Notes under the pieces: generated by a model
What the model was told of the DNA's origin: nothing
What the model saw: only the letters and a program-made list of their open reading frames with translations
Database searches by the model: none
Shown: positions 1 through 6,235 of the stretch, piece by piece
How the letters are laid out: the number at the start of each line of letters is the position of its first letter
Position numbering within the stretch: the first letter of the stretch is position 1
NCBI GenBank assembly: GCA_945827465.1
Contig: CALZOH010000183.1
Span: forward strand, 1-6,385
From: an uncultured Prevotellaceae bacterium
Lineage (GTDB): Bacteria > Bacteroidota > Bacteroidia > Bacteroidales > Bacteroidaceae
Direction: 5' to 3'
DNA: 6,385 bases
Position numbers and translations under genes: made by a program

Positions 1-71
1 GACTTTACAAAAGAGAAAAGGTAGCCGCTAAAATGCGAGAAGGCGGATGGCAACGCAAGCCATCTCGTCCA
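1..71. other. Short flank downstream of tilS, no gene seen
   Basis: This stretch lies past the tilS stop codon and shows no convincing coding sequence. On the minus strand, 8 nt after the tilS stop, there is a 6-bp stem (GATGGC 46-51 with GCCATC 59-64, 7-nt loop). It is not followed directly by a T-run, although the minus strand becomes T-rich further on (around 1-25). It could be a weak terminator for tilS, but the evidence is poor and the window edge prevents judging the next gene. Confidence 0.3.
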
Positions 72-1442
72 TCAAGATGGATTCTTGCCCAAACACGTTC
101 CTTGATGCCACTCCAACAGGAGTACCCTTCGGGTCGATTCCTCCCGAATGGCATAAGGCTGGGCCGGGCGTTCGCCTACCACCCACACAATCTGCTCGCC
201 GTGGGTGACAACCAATTGCCGATGCTTGGCAAAGAGCGATTTCTTGCGATCGGTCAGGAAGTCGCTGACCAGTTTGGAACCTTTCATGCCAAACGGAACG
301 AAGCGGTCGCCCGGCCGAATGCGCCTCACCTGCAAGCACTCCATGCCCTCAGCGTCAACAGCCACCCGATGAGGCTCGCGCGGAATCTCCGACAGCCGGT
401 CGATGGAGAGGAAACGGGCCGTGAGCCGGCCATCATCCAACTGCAAAGGCGTGTCGACCTCAAGCGTCATCACATCACCCTCACCGAGCGAAGGCTGCTT
501 CCCCAAGAACAAGCGCCCCCGGTCAATGACTAGTTCGTAAGGCGGAGCATAGAAGACAGCCTGACTGCCACGTTGGGCACATTGCCAGGCATCAGCCACC
601 TGCCTGTCGGTGAAGTGATAGGGATGAAGGCAGTGAAAGAGGAGCAGATGCGGCGAAGGCAACCGCATCAAGTCGGGAAGCGACAAGCAGCGTTCGGCCC
701 CGTCAAGGGGTGGCAACTCCACGCTTCGCAGCGCCTCAGGCAGCGTAGCCTCGCACCATTCATCCACTTCGGCCAATCGACCGATGGTGGCTTGCAAGGT
801 AGCATCGATAGAAGGATTGATTTCGCGCATGAGGGGCAGCAACTGCCAGCGGATTTTATTGCGTTTATACAGCGTTTCGAGGTTGGTATGGTCGGTCACA
901 TAGGTTTGCCCCATCTGAGAGAGGTAGTCCAGCAAGTCCTGGCGGCCTACATCGAGCAGCGGGCGCACCACCCGGCCGTGAACATAGCGCATACCCGTCA
1001 GGCCCTTGACCCCCGTACCCCGCAGCAAGTTCAACAAGAGGGTTTCGACATTGTCGTCGCGATGGTGGGCAACGGCAATCACGTCATACCCCTCCTCCTC
1101 CACCAAGCGATTGAAGTAGGCGTAGCGCAAGTCACGGGCCGCCATCTCGATGCTGACACCCCGACGGGCCGCTTCATCGGCCGTGTCGAAAGCCGTGACA
1201 TGCAGTTCCACACCGCGACGACGGCAAAGCTCGCGCACAAAGCGCTCGTCGCCCTCCGATTCCTCGCCCCGCAGCCTGAAGTTACAATGGGCCGCAGCCA
1301 CGTCATAGCCCAATTCCTGCAAGAGACACAACAGGGCCACCGAGTCGGGACCTCCGCTCAGGGCCACCAATACGCGCGACGAAGCGGGAATGAGACCGTG
1401 CAACGTCATCGTTTGCTGAACAATTCTTGTGAGATGATTCAT
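72..1442 (-). CDS. tilS: tRNA(Ile)-lysidine synthase TilS
   Basis: TilS is a cytoplasmic enzyme that uses ATP and lysine to convert C34 of tRNA-Ile(CAU) to lysidine, so that the tRNA reads AUA as isoleucine. The 456-residue protein has an N-terminal PP-loop ATPase domain (about residues 22-205). Its SGGPDS pyrophosphate-binding loop is at 29-34. The AHCNFRLRG segment (51-59), the HHRDDNVETLLLNLLRG segment (126-142) and the NKIRWQLLP segment (195-203) are all typical of TilS. A linker domain follows, then the TilS C-terminal domain (about 373-445, RIRPGDRFVPFGMKGSK...DFLTDRK). Length is normal for Bacteroidetes TilS. The ATG at 1442-1440 gives the expected short N-terminal lead before the PP-loop; Met12 is an in-frame alternative. 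The gene stands alone, divergent from tRNA-Cys. The family call is very secure; the exact start is slightly less so. Confidence 0.97.
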   Translation of the reverse strand: MNHLTRIVQQTMTLHGLIPASSRVLVALSGGPDSVALLCLLQELGYDVAAAHCNFRLRGEESEGDERFVRELCRRRGVELHVTAFDTADEAARRGVSIEMAARDLRYAYFNRLVEEEGYDVIAVAHHRDDNVETLLLNLLRGTGVKGLTGMRYVHGRVVRPLLDVGRQDLLDYLSQMGQTYVTDHTNLETLYKRNKIRWQLLPLMREINPSIDATLQATIGRLAEVDEWCEATLPEALRSVELPPLDGAERCLSLPDLMRLPSPHLLLFHCLHPYHFTDRQVADAWQCAQRGSQAVFYAPPYELVIDRGRLFLGKQPSLGEGDVMTLEVDTPLQLDDGRLTARFLSIDRLSEIPREPHRVAVDAEGMECLQVRRIRPGDRFVPFGMKGSKLVSDFLTDRKKSLFAKHRQLVVTHGEQIVWVVGERPAQPYAIREESTRRVLLLEWHQGTCLGKNPS

Positions 1443-1449
1443 CGGAGTG

Positions 1450-1457
1450 CAAAGTTA
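1450..1457 (-). promoter_or_regulatory. Candidate tilS -7 promoter element
   Basis: Read on the minus strand this is TAACTTTG, a full match to the Bacteroidetes -7 consensus TAnnTTTG. No good TTTG -33 box sits 19-21 bp upstream (around 1477-1481), so only half of the promoter is well supported. If used, transcription would start about 5 nt downstream, leaving only a few bases before the ATG at 1442. That implies a near-leaderless mRNA, or else an upstream promoter. Confidence 0.45.
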
Positions 1458-1499
1458 TCCGTTTCTCCAGAATGAAAGGAAGAAAAATTCGCAGAAAAG

Positions 1500-1531
1500 T
1501 TTGGTTATCCTATAAAATAGTTATACTTTTG
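1500..1531 (+). promoter_or_regulatory. Bacteroidetes-type promoter for tRNA-Cys
   Basis: TTTG at 1500-1503 and TACTTTTG at 1524-1531 match the -33 (TTTG) and -7 (TAnnTTTG) elements of the primary Bacteroidetes sigma factor, with a 20-bp spacer that is the usual length. The expected start point near 1536 leaves a leader of about 13 nt before the mature tRNA 5' end at 1549, to be removed by RNase P. This is the best-formed promoter in the window. Confidence 0.8.
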
Positions 1532-1548
1532 CAGGCGAAACAAAACAG

Positions 1549-1619
1549 GGTACCTTGACCGAGTGGTTAGGTAGCGGTCTGCAAAACCGTGTACAGCAGT
1601 TCGAATCTGCTAGGTACCT
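1549..1619 (+). tRNA. tRNA-Cys (anticodon GCA)
   Basis: The sequence folds into a full cloverleaf. The 7-bp acceptor stem is GGTACCT (1549-1555) with AGGTACC (1612-1618). The D stem has 3 bp (ACC 1558-1560 with GGT 1570-1572) and a non-Watson-Crick pair next to the loop. The anticodon stem is GCGGT/ACCGT (1574-1578, 1586-1590), the variable loop has 4 nt (GTAC), and the T stem is AGCAG/CTGCT (1595-1599, 1607-1611) with loop TTCGAAT. The anticodon loop CTGCAAA places GCA at 1581-1583, decoding cysteine. The discriminator base is T1619, and U73 is a known identity element of tRNA-Cys. The gene ends without an encoded CCA (TCTACT follows), so the tail must be added by the nucleotidyltransferase encoded at 4624-6066. 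It has its own promoter and terminator. Confidence 0.97.
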
Positions 1620-1624
1620 CTACT

Positions 1625-1659
1625 AAATCAGCCGCGAAGCAATGCTTCGCGGCTGATTT
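1625..1659. terminator. Bidirectional intrinsic terminator between tRNA-Cys and the GH2 gene
   Basis: A perfect 16-bp inverted repeat (1625-1640 with 1644-1659) has a 3-nt AAT loop and a GC-rich core (GCCGCGAAGC). The outer arms supply an A-run on one side and a T-run on the other, so either strand gives a hairpin ending in a short T-tract (ATTTGTTAT on plus, ATTTAGTA on minus). It starts 5 nt after the tRNA and lies 25 bp past the GH2 stop codon. This is the expected place for one structure to end both convergent transcripts. Confidence 0.85.
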
Positions 1660-1684
1660 GTTATGGACAGAGATACCGTTCTCC

Positions 1685-4138
1685 TTATTTCACTTGCAGC
1701 GTCAGCGTGGCCGGGCGCAAACCTTTGGCCGAAGCCTTGATTTCAACCTGACCGGGCACTTCGCCCGATTGAACAATGGCCGTCAGCATGCCGCTGAAGA
1801 GGTGCATCCGAGGCTCATGGAACAAGTCCAAGCAGGCGGGATCGCCATTGGCTCCGGCCCGATAGCTGCCTGCACCCGACACCTCAAACGATACCAAACG
1901 ACCATCGGCAGGACACAACCTTCCCTCCTTGTCCACCACCTTGACGGTGATGTAAGCCAAGTCTTTTCCGTCAGCCTGCAAGGTGGGCACAGCGCTCTCC
2001 ATCACCAGATGATGGGGCTTACCGGCCGTACGGACCACTTCTTCGGCCGCAGCACGGCCCTGCTCGTCATAGGCCACCACCTTTAACTCACCGGGTTCAT
2101 ACTTCACCTCGCGCCACATCAGGCGGAAGCGATGCTTCAGCGACTCCTTGCTCTTGCGCTGAATGCCCATACTCTTTCCGTTGATGAAGAGTTCGGCGGC
2201 AGGATAGCTGGTGTAGACAAAGACGGGCGTCACTTCCCCCTCGCGCCCCGGCCAGGTCCAGTGAGGCAGCACATGGAGGGTGGGCTCTGACTTGTTCCAC
2301 TGACTGCGGTAGAGGTAGAACCGGTCTTTGGGAAGGGAGGCGAGGTCGATGATACCAAAATAAGAACTGTGGCTGGGCCATCCGTTGGTATCGTAGGGAT
2401 AAGGCTCACCCAGGTAGTCGAAGCCGGTCCACACGAATTGTCCCATGGTCCACTCATGATCTTCGGCCAAAGCGAAGTCGGGATCGGGCAGATTACACCA
2501 GGAACCGGCCTCTACATCGTAAGAAGAACTCTGATGGTCGTCGTAGGAACCGAAATCCTTATCCACCACCGGGAACTTGTAGACGCCGCGAGAGCTTACC
2601 GTCGAGGCCGTTTCGCAACCCAAAAGCATGTTTTGGGGCAAGCGGCGGTAACCTTCTTCATATCGATGGGCCCGATAGTTGAAGCCCGGAACGTCGACCA
2701 CGGAGGCAAATCCGTTGTCAAGCACACACGACACCTGATCCATGCCGCATGTCACGGGGCGCGTGGGGTCTTCGCGATGACAGATGTCCTGCAAATGGTG
2801 GGCCAACTTGTAACCATCGGGGCGGCATTGCGTGGGCACTTCGTTACCGATGCTCCACATCACCACGCTGGGAGCGTTGCGATAGTGGTGCAACATATTC
2901 AGCAGGTCGCGGTCGCCCCACTCCGCAAAGAGACGGTGATAACCGTTATCGACCTTTCCCAAATCCCATTCGTCGAAAGGCTCTACCATCATCATGAAAC
3001 CCATTTCGTCGCACAGTTCCACCAGTTCGGGCGCCGGCATGTTGTGCGAGGTACGAATGGCATCGCAGCCCATATCCTTGAGCAGGAGCAGCTGGTGGCG
3101 CAGGGCGGCACGATTGACGGCTGCGCCCAAGGGGCCCAGGTCGTGATGGTTGCACACGCCGCGGAATTTGCGCCGCTCTCCGTTCAGATAGAAGCCCCGC
3201 TCGGGGACGACCTCAACGGTTCTGATGCCGAAACGCGTTGTATAGGTGTCGACCAGGCGGACGCTATCCACGTAAATGCGTGTGGTGGCATGATAAAGGT
3301 GGGGATGCTCGGGCGACCACAGCATGGGCCGCTCGACAATCAAGTTCTGCAACACCGTGCTATCGTGCATCACCAGTTCCATGCGGTCTTTGCGGGCCAC
3401 GATTTGTCCTTGGGGAGAAGTGATTTCGGTGACCACACGGAGCGACTGCAGGGGGCGCACGTGGAGCAGGCGCGTCTGCAAACGTACGGAGGCAAAGTCG
3501 GCAGCGACGTGAGGAGTCGTAATGTAGGTACCCCAAACCGGCACGTGCACTTTCTCAGTCGTCACCACATGAACGTTGCGATACAGCCCCGCGCCCGGGT
3601 ACCATCTCGACGACTGGGGCTGGTTCTCCAAGCGCACGGAGAGCACATTGTTCTTTCCGTCGGGCCGGACGGCTTCGGTTACATCGCAATGAAAGGAGTT
3701 GTAGCCGTAAGGCCAATAAGCCACCTGCTTTCCGTTCACGTAGACACGGGCATCGCTCATCGCGCCATCGAAGATCAGGCTCACTTCCTTGCCCTGGGGC
3801 ACGTCGAAGCGACAACGATACCAGCCTACGCCCATGTAGGGCAAACCGCCGGTGCGGCCGGTCTTCAGCGACGCCTGAGTTTCTTGATTCTGCGTGATGG
3901 CCACGTGCTGCACGTCGCAACCTCCATCAAACGGTCCGTAGATGGCCCAGTCGTGAGGAACGGTGACGCTCTGCCAGGCCCGGTCGTCATACGCGGGCTG
4001 CTCTGCCCCGACCTGTTCTCCTTTAATAAACTTCCAGCCCTTTTCGAGCAATACTTCCGTGCGCTGGGCCGAGAGCGCACCTATACCAAACAGCAAAAAC
4101 AGGCTTAACAAAGTGAGCCTTACTTGATAGAATGTCAT
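1685..4138 (-). CDS. Secreted glycoside hydrolase family 2, beta-galactosidase-like
   Basis: This 817-residue exported exo-glycosidase probably removes terminal beta-galactose from glycans. A type I signal peptide (residues 1-24, hydrophobic VRLTLLSLFLLFGIGALSA, likely cleaved at A24-Q25, no lipobox) suggests a periplasmic enzyme. Domains in order are: GH2 sugar-binding jelly roll (about 26-195, with SSRWYPGAGLYRNV at 176-189); an immunoglobulin-like domain (about 196-300); a TIM barrel (about 310-610); then two beta-sandwich modules (about 632-695, DUF4982-like, and 705-815). In the barrel, RGVCNHHDLG (326-335), IRTSHNMPAPEL (361-372) and MWSIGNE (427-433) are family signatures. E433 is the inferred acid/base and E509 (GCETAS) the inferred nucleophile. 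The N-x-K motif of beta-glucuronidases appears absent from the segment after the barrel (SHSSYFGIID, 589-598), which argues against glucuronidase. Galactosidase is inferred; other beta-hexosides are possible. It is the second gene of an operon, 10 bp after the lipoprotein gene, and has no visible Shine-Dalgarno. Confidence 0.93.
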   Translation of the reverse strand: MTFYQVRLTLLSLFLLFGIGALSAQRTEVLLEKGWKFIKGEQVGAEQPAYDDRAWQSVTVPHDWAIYGPFDGGCDVQHVAITQNQETQASLKTGRTGGLPYMGVGWYRCRFDVPQGKEVSLIFDGAMSDARVYVNGKQVAYWPYGYNSFHCDVTEAVRPDGKNNVLSVRLENQPQSSRWYPGAGLYRNVHVVTTEKVHVPVWGTYITTPHVAADFASVRLQTRLLHVRPLQSLRVVTEITSPQGQIVARKDRMELVMHDSTVLQNLIVERPMLWSPEHPHLYHATTRIYVDSVRLVDTYTTRFGIRTVEVVPERGFYLNGERRKFRGVCNHHDLGPLGAAVNRAALRHQLLLLKDMGCDAIRTSHNMPAPELVELCDEMGFMMMVEPFDEWDLGKVDNGYHRLFAEWGDRDLLNMLHHYRNAPSVVMWSIGNEVPTQCRPDGYKLAHHLQDICHREDPTRPVTCGMDQVSCVLDNGFASVVDVPGFNYRAHRYEEGYRRLPQNMLLGCETASTVSSRGVYKFPVVDKDFGSYDDHQSSSYDVEAGSWCNLPDPDFALAEDHEWTMGQFVWTGFDYLGEPYPYDTNGWPSHSSYFGIIDLASLPKDRFYLYRSQWNKSEPTLHVLPHWTWPGREGEVTPVFVYTSYPAAELFINGKSMGIQRKSKESLKHRFRLMWREVKYEPGELKVVAYDEQGRAAAEEVVRTAGKPHHLVMESAVPTLQADGKDLAYITVKVVDKEGRLCPADGRLVSFEVSGAGSYRAGANGDPACLDLFHEPRMHLFSGMLTAIVQSGEVPGQVEIKASAKGLRPATLTLQVK

Positions 4139-4148
4139 CAGAGAGGGA

Positions 4149-4553
4149 TTAGTGTTTCTTGATATTCTCCCGATCGTGGTCCAACTTCTTCAGAAAGAAC
4201 TTCACCTTCTGTTGGGCACGGTCTAAGTTAAAGTTCAACGTGTCGCGCGCAATGTTGTCCAGATCGGGTTGCGCGGCTGCCTGCTCACACTCCGTCAGCT
4301 GCACCCGGGCTTCGGCCAGGTCGATGGAGTCGAGCAAGAGGATGCCTTGCTCGCGAGCATTGAGGGCAAGAGGGAACTCCTTGCGTAAACGTTCAATCTG
4401 CTGTTTGGCTCCGGCAAAGTCATTTGCCTGCAAAGCCGAACGGGCAGCTACCAGGCAGGCCTGTCCGCCTGCTTCTACATCATTTTTCTCCTTACAACCT
4501 GCGGTGAGGAGCGATAGGGCCATTACGACCACAAAAAACGGATGCTTTCTCAT
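4149..4553 (-). CDS. Small helical lipoprotein of unknown function
   Basis: This 134-residue protein has a lipoprotein signal peptide: MRKH, then a hydrophobic stretch, then the lipobox LTAGC with the acylated cysteine at residue 20. The residues after it (KEKND) do not clearly match the known Bacteroidetes surface-export signals, so inner face versus outer surface of the outer membrane is open. The mature part is predicted to be all helix. Residues about 31-60 have a TPR-like spacing (AARSALQANDFAGAKQQIER), then the segment EFPLALNAREQGILLLDSIDL (59-79), then a charged, Lys/Asp-rich C-terminal helix (about 98-134) with coiled-coil character. I recall similar short lipoproteins in Bacteroidales but know of no established function. 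It is first in a two-gene operon with the GH2 enzyme, so it may assist envelope glycan processing, but that is only context. The ATG at 4553 is chosen because it sits directly before the signal peptide. Confidence 0.82.
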   Translation of the reverse strand: MRKHPFFVVVMALSLLTAGCKEKNDVEAGGQACLVAARSALQANDFAGAKQQIERLRKEFPLALNAREQGILLLDSIDLAEARVQLTECEQAAAQPDLDNIARDTLNFNLDRAQQKVKFFLKKLDHDRENIKKH

Positions 4554-4575
4554 GTCATGGGGATGTTGTTGAGCC

Positions 4576-4583
4576 CAAAAGTA
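4576..4583 (-). promoter_or_regulatory. Candidate -7 element of the lipoprotein-GH2 operon
   Basis: On the minus strand this reads TACTTTTG, a full match to TAnnTTTG and identical to the tRNA-Cys and cca -7 boxes. The predicted start near 4571 gives a leader of about 18 nt before the ATG at 4553. No TTTG -33 box is present at the usual 19-21 bp spacing; that window (around 4604-4607) instead overlaps the opposite-strand cca -7 element. Confidence 0.6.
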
Positions 4584-4604
4584 CTAAAATCTCACGATTT
4601 TGCG

Positions 4605-4612
4605 TACTTTTG
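4605..4612 (+). promoter_or_regulatory. Candidate -7 element of the cca promoter
   Basis: TACTTTTG matches the Bacteroidetes -7 consensus TAnnTTTG. The -33 position 19-21 bp upstream (about 4580-4585) has no TTTG and overlaps the opposite-strand -7 box. The predicted start, about 4616-4618, gives a leader of only about 6-14 nt before the ATG codons at 4624 and 4630. This also rules against the in-frame TTG at 4600, which lies upstream of the expected transcript. Confidence 0.6.
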
Positions 4613-4623
4613 CACCACAAATA

Positions 4624-6066
4624 ATGACTATGGAGCTGCTCTCGTTAGAACAAGTAATTGAAAAAGTCAAGGCCCAGGACATCTTCCACACCATCGGCGA
4701 AACGGCCGACAGTTTGGGATACCCCTGCTACCTGATTGGCGGTTATGTGCGCGACCTCTTCTTGAACCGGCCGACCAACGATGTCGACGTCATGGTGGTA
4801 GGCAACGGCATCGAGACCGCCAGGGCGCTTTCCACGCGTCTGGGACGGGAGCACCAGCCGGCCATCTATCAGAACTTCGGTACGGCCCAGGTAAAATGGC
4901 ACGGTATCGAAATTGAGTTTGTGGGCGCCCGACGCGAGAGCTACGACCGCAACTCGCGCAAGCCCATCGTTGAAGACGGCACCCTCGAAGACGACCTCAA
5001 CCGGCGCGACTTTACCATCAACGCCTTGGGCATTTGCCTCAACGCGGACCACTTTGGCGAACTCGTCGACCACTTTGAGGGTCTCTACGACCTGGAGGAC
5101 GGCATCATTCGCACTCCCCTTGACCCCGACATTACCTTTAGCGACGACCCCCTGCGCATGATGCGCTGCATCCGCTTTGCCACGCAGCTCAACTTCTTCA
5201 TCGACGACGAAACGTTTGATGCCTTGGAAAGGAACAAGGAGCGCATCAAGATTATCAGCGCCGAGCGAATCATTGCGGAGCTCAACAAAATCATGCTCTC
5301 GCCCATTCCCTCGAAAGGTTTGATCGACTTGGAGCGATGCGGACTGCTGGAACTGATACTTCCTGAAATCACGGCCTTGGAAGGGCGCGAAACGAAGGCC
5401 GGCGTTTCACACAAAGACATCTTCTACCACACGCTGCAAGTGGTCGACAACGTGGCCCAGCGCAGCGACAACCTCTGGTTGAGATGGGCCGCCCTGTTGC
5501 ACGACGTGGGCAAACCCATTACGAAGGCCTTCAGTCCGACCTTGGGATGGACCTTCCACAACCACAACTTAGTGGGTGCAAAACTGGTGAATCGCATCTT
5601 CAAGCGCATGAAGCTGCCCACCGACGAGCGCATGAAGTATGTAAAGAAGTTGGTAGAGCTCCACATGCGCCCCATCGTGATTGCCGATGAAGAAGTCACC
5701 GACAGCGCCGTGCGCCGCCTGCTCTTCGATGCCGGCAACGACATTGACGACCTGATGACGCTGTGTGAATCAGACATCACGAGCCGGAACGAAATCAGAA
5801 AGCAACGGTTCCTCAACAACTTCAACACCGTCAGACAAAAGCTGAAAGACATTGAAGAGAAAGACCGCATCCGTAACTTCCAGCCGCCGGTCGACGGCGA
5901 AGAAATCATGCGCATCTTTGAGCTGACGCCCTGTCGCGAAGTCGGCACCCTGAAGAGCAGCATCAAGGATGCCATCTTAGACGGCAAAATTCCCAACGAA
6001 CACGATGCCGCCTATGAGTTCATGCTCAAGAAGGCAGCCGAGATGGGACTCACGCCCAAGCAATAA
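4624..6066 (+). CDS. cca: CCA-adding tRNA nucleotidyltransferase with HD domain
   Basis: This cytoplasmic enzyme adds or repairs the 3' CCA of tRNAs using CTP and ATP. From the ATG at 4624 the product is 480 residues, a usual length for the family; the ATG at 4630 is equally possible, and TTG at 4600 is unlikely because it precedes the promoter -7 box. The class II nucleotidyltransferase head (about 25-160) carries LIGGYVRD (37-44) and the metal-binding D53-x-D55 in TNDVDV. NRRDFTINAL (126-135) and DDPLRMMRCIRFA (174-186) are the following family motifs, and ISAERIIAEL (211-220) lies in the nucleotide-recognition region. A C-terminal HD phosphohydrolase-type domain (about 262-380) shows H269, HD at 293-294 and H314. 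The tRNA-Cys gene in this window lacks CCA, so this activity looks essential here. Poly(A) polymerase is the main alternative reading, less likely given this architecture. It is transcribed divergently from the lipoprotein-GH2 operon. Confidence 0.94.
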   Translation: MTMELLSLEQVIEKVKAQDIFHTIGETADSLGYPCYLIGGYVRDLFLNRPTNDVDVMVVGNGIETARALSTRLGREHQPAIYQNFGTAQVKWHGIEIEFVGARRESYDRNSRKPIVEDGTLEDDLNRRDFTINALGICLNADHFGELVDHFEGLYDLEDGIIRTPLDPDITFSDDPLRMMRCIRFATQLNFFIDDETFDALERNKERIKIISAERIIAELNKIMLSPIPSKGLIDLERCGLLELILPEITALEGRETKAGVSHKDIFYHTLQVVDNVAQRSDNLWLRWAALLHDVGKPITKAFSPTLGWTFHNHNLVGAKLVNRIFKRMKLPTDERMKYVKKLVELHMRPIVIADEEVTDSAVRRLLFDAGNDIDDLMTLCESDITSRNEIRKQRFLNNFNTVRQKLKDIEEKDRIRNFQPPVDGEEIMRIFELTPCREVGTLKSSIKDAILDGKIPNEHDAAYEFMLKKAAEMGLTPKQ

Positions 6067-6213
6067 CCGGCACGCAAAGCCCCGACGAATGCCGGAGGCA
6101 CGTTTGACCATGAAGTTCGTTCGGGCCTGCTCAAAGATGCTTCGCCCTTCTGTTACTCAAGTAAAATCTACTCTTCCTCCAATAAAAACAATCCTAATTG
6201 CAAAAAGCGACTT
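6067..6213. other. Non-coding stretch downstream of cca
   Basis: No gene is recognisable on either strand between the cca stop and the repeat array. A 6-bp inverted repeat (CCGGCA 6067-6072 with TGCCGG 6090-6095) begins right after the stop codon, but its loop is 17 nt and no T-run follows, so it is a poor terminator. Positions about 6155-6210 turn AT-rich (runs such as AATAAAAACAATCC), marking a composition change from the GC-rich genes. No consensus TAnnTTTG box stands out. Confidence 0.5.
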
Positions 6214-6235
6214 GCTTGCGGAACTTTCCGCAAGC
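6214..6235 (-). terminator. Possible minus-strand terminator at the edge of the repeat array
   Basis: The first palindrome of the array has 10-bp perfect arms (GCTTGCGGAA 6214-6223 with TTCCGCAAGC 6226-6235, 2-nt centre). Read on the minus strand it is followed within about 7 nt by TTTTT (6203-6207). It could end a transcript arriving from the right, convergent to cca. On the plus strand no T-run follows, so it does not look like a cca terminator. The very tight 2-nt centre means the real loop would be at least 4 nt. Confidence 0.3.

Larger units (their letters stand above)
4576..4612. repeat. Imperfect palindrome carrying divergent promoters
   Basis: The 37-bp segment is an imperfect inverted repeat. 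CAAAAGTAC (4576-4584) pairs with GTACTTTTG (4604-4612), and AAAATC (4586-4591) pairs with GATTTT (4596-4601). A one-base difference in length lies between the arm parts, and the centre is TCAC. Each outer arm is a complete -7 box for one of the two divergent transcripts. It could be an operator for a dimeric regulator, or simply the product of two similar promoters placed back to back in a 70-bp gap. Confidence 0.7.

Noticed and set aside
28..72. Fourteen-codon minus-strand frame whose ATG overlaps the tilS stop
   Set aside because: It is too short, has no recognisable sequence, and stop-start overlaps of this kind arise easily by chance.
573..1475. Open frame of 300 codons antisense to tilS
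   Set aside because: It is a shadow of the well-supported tilS gene, with no recognisable motifs and a tail running through the tilS promoter region.
3525..3532. TAGGTACC in the GH2 gene matching the tRNA-Cys 3' end, as a possible attachment-site duplicate
   Set aside because: Only 8 bp match, inside an intact conserved gene, with no integrase or phage gene in the window.
2369..4108. Long open frame of 579 codons antisense to the GH2 gene
   Set aside because: The GH2 frame has clear family motifs from signal peptide to C-terminus. The antisense product has no recognisable domain, is His/Gly/Val-rich as expected of a shadow frame, and has no promoter evidence.
4550..4558. Minimal Met-Thr-stop frame just before the lipoprotein start, its TGA overlapping the ATG
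   Set aside because: It could in principle allow re-initiation, but ATGACATGA is short enough to be chance and nothing else supports a leader peptide.
4600..4623. TTG at 4600 as the cca start
   Set aside because: It lies upstream of and across the -7 box (4605-4612), so it should not be in the transcript, and the eight extra residues add nothing family-like.
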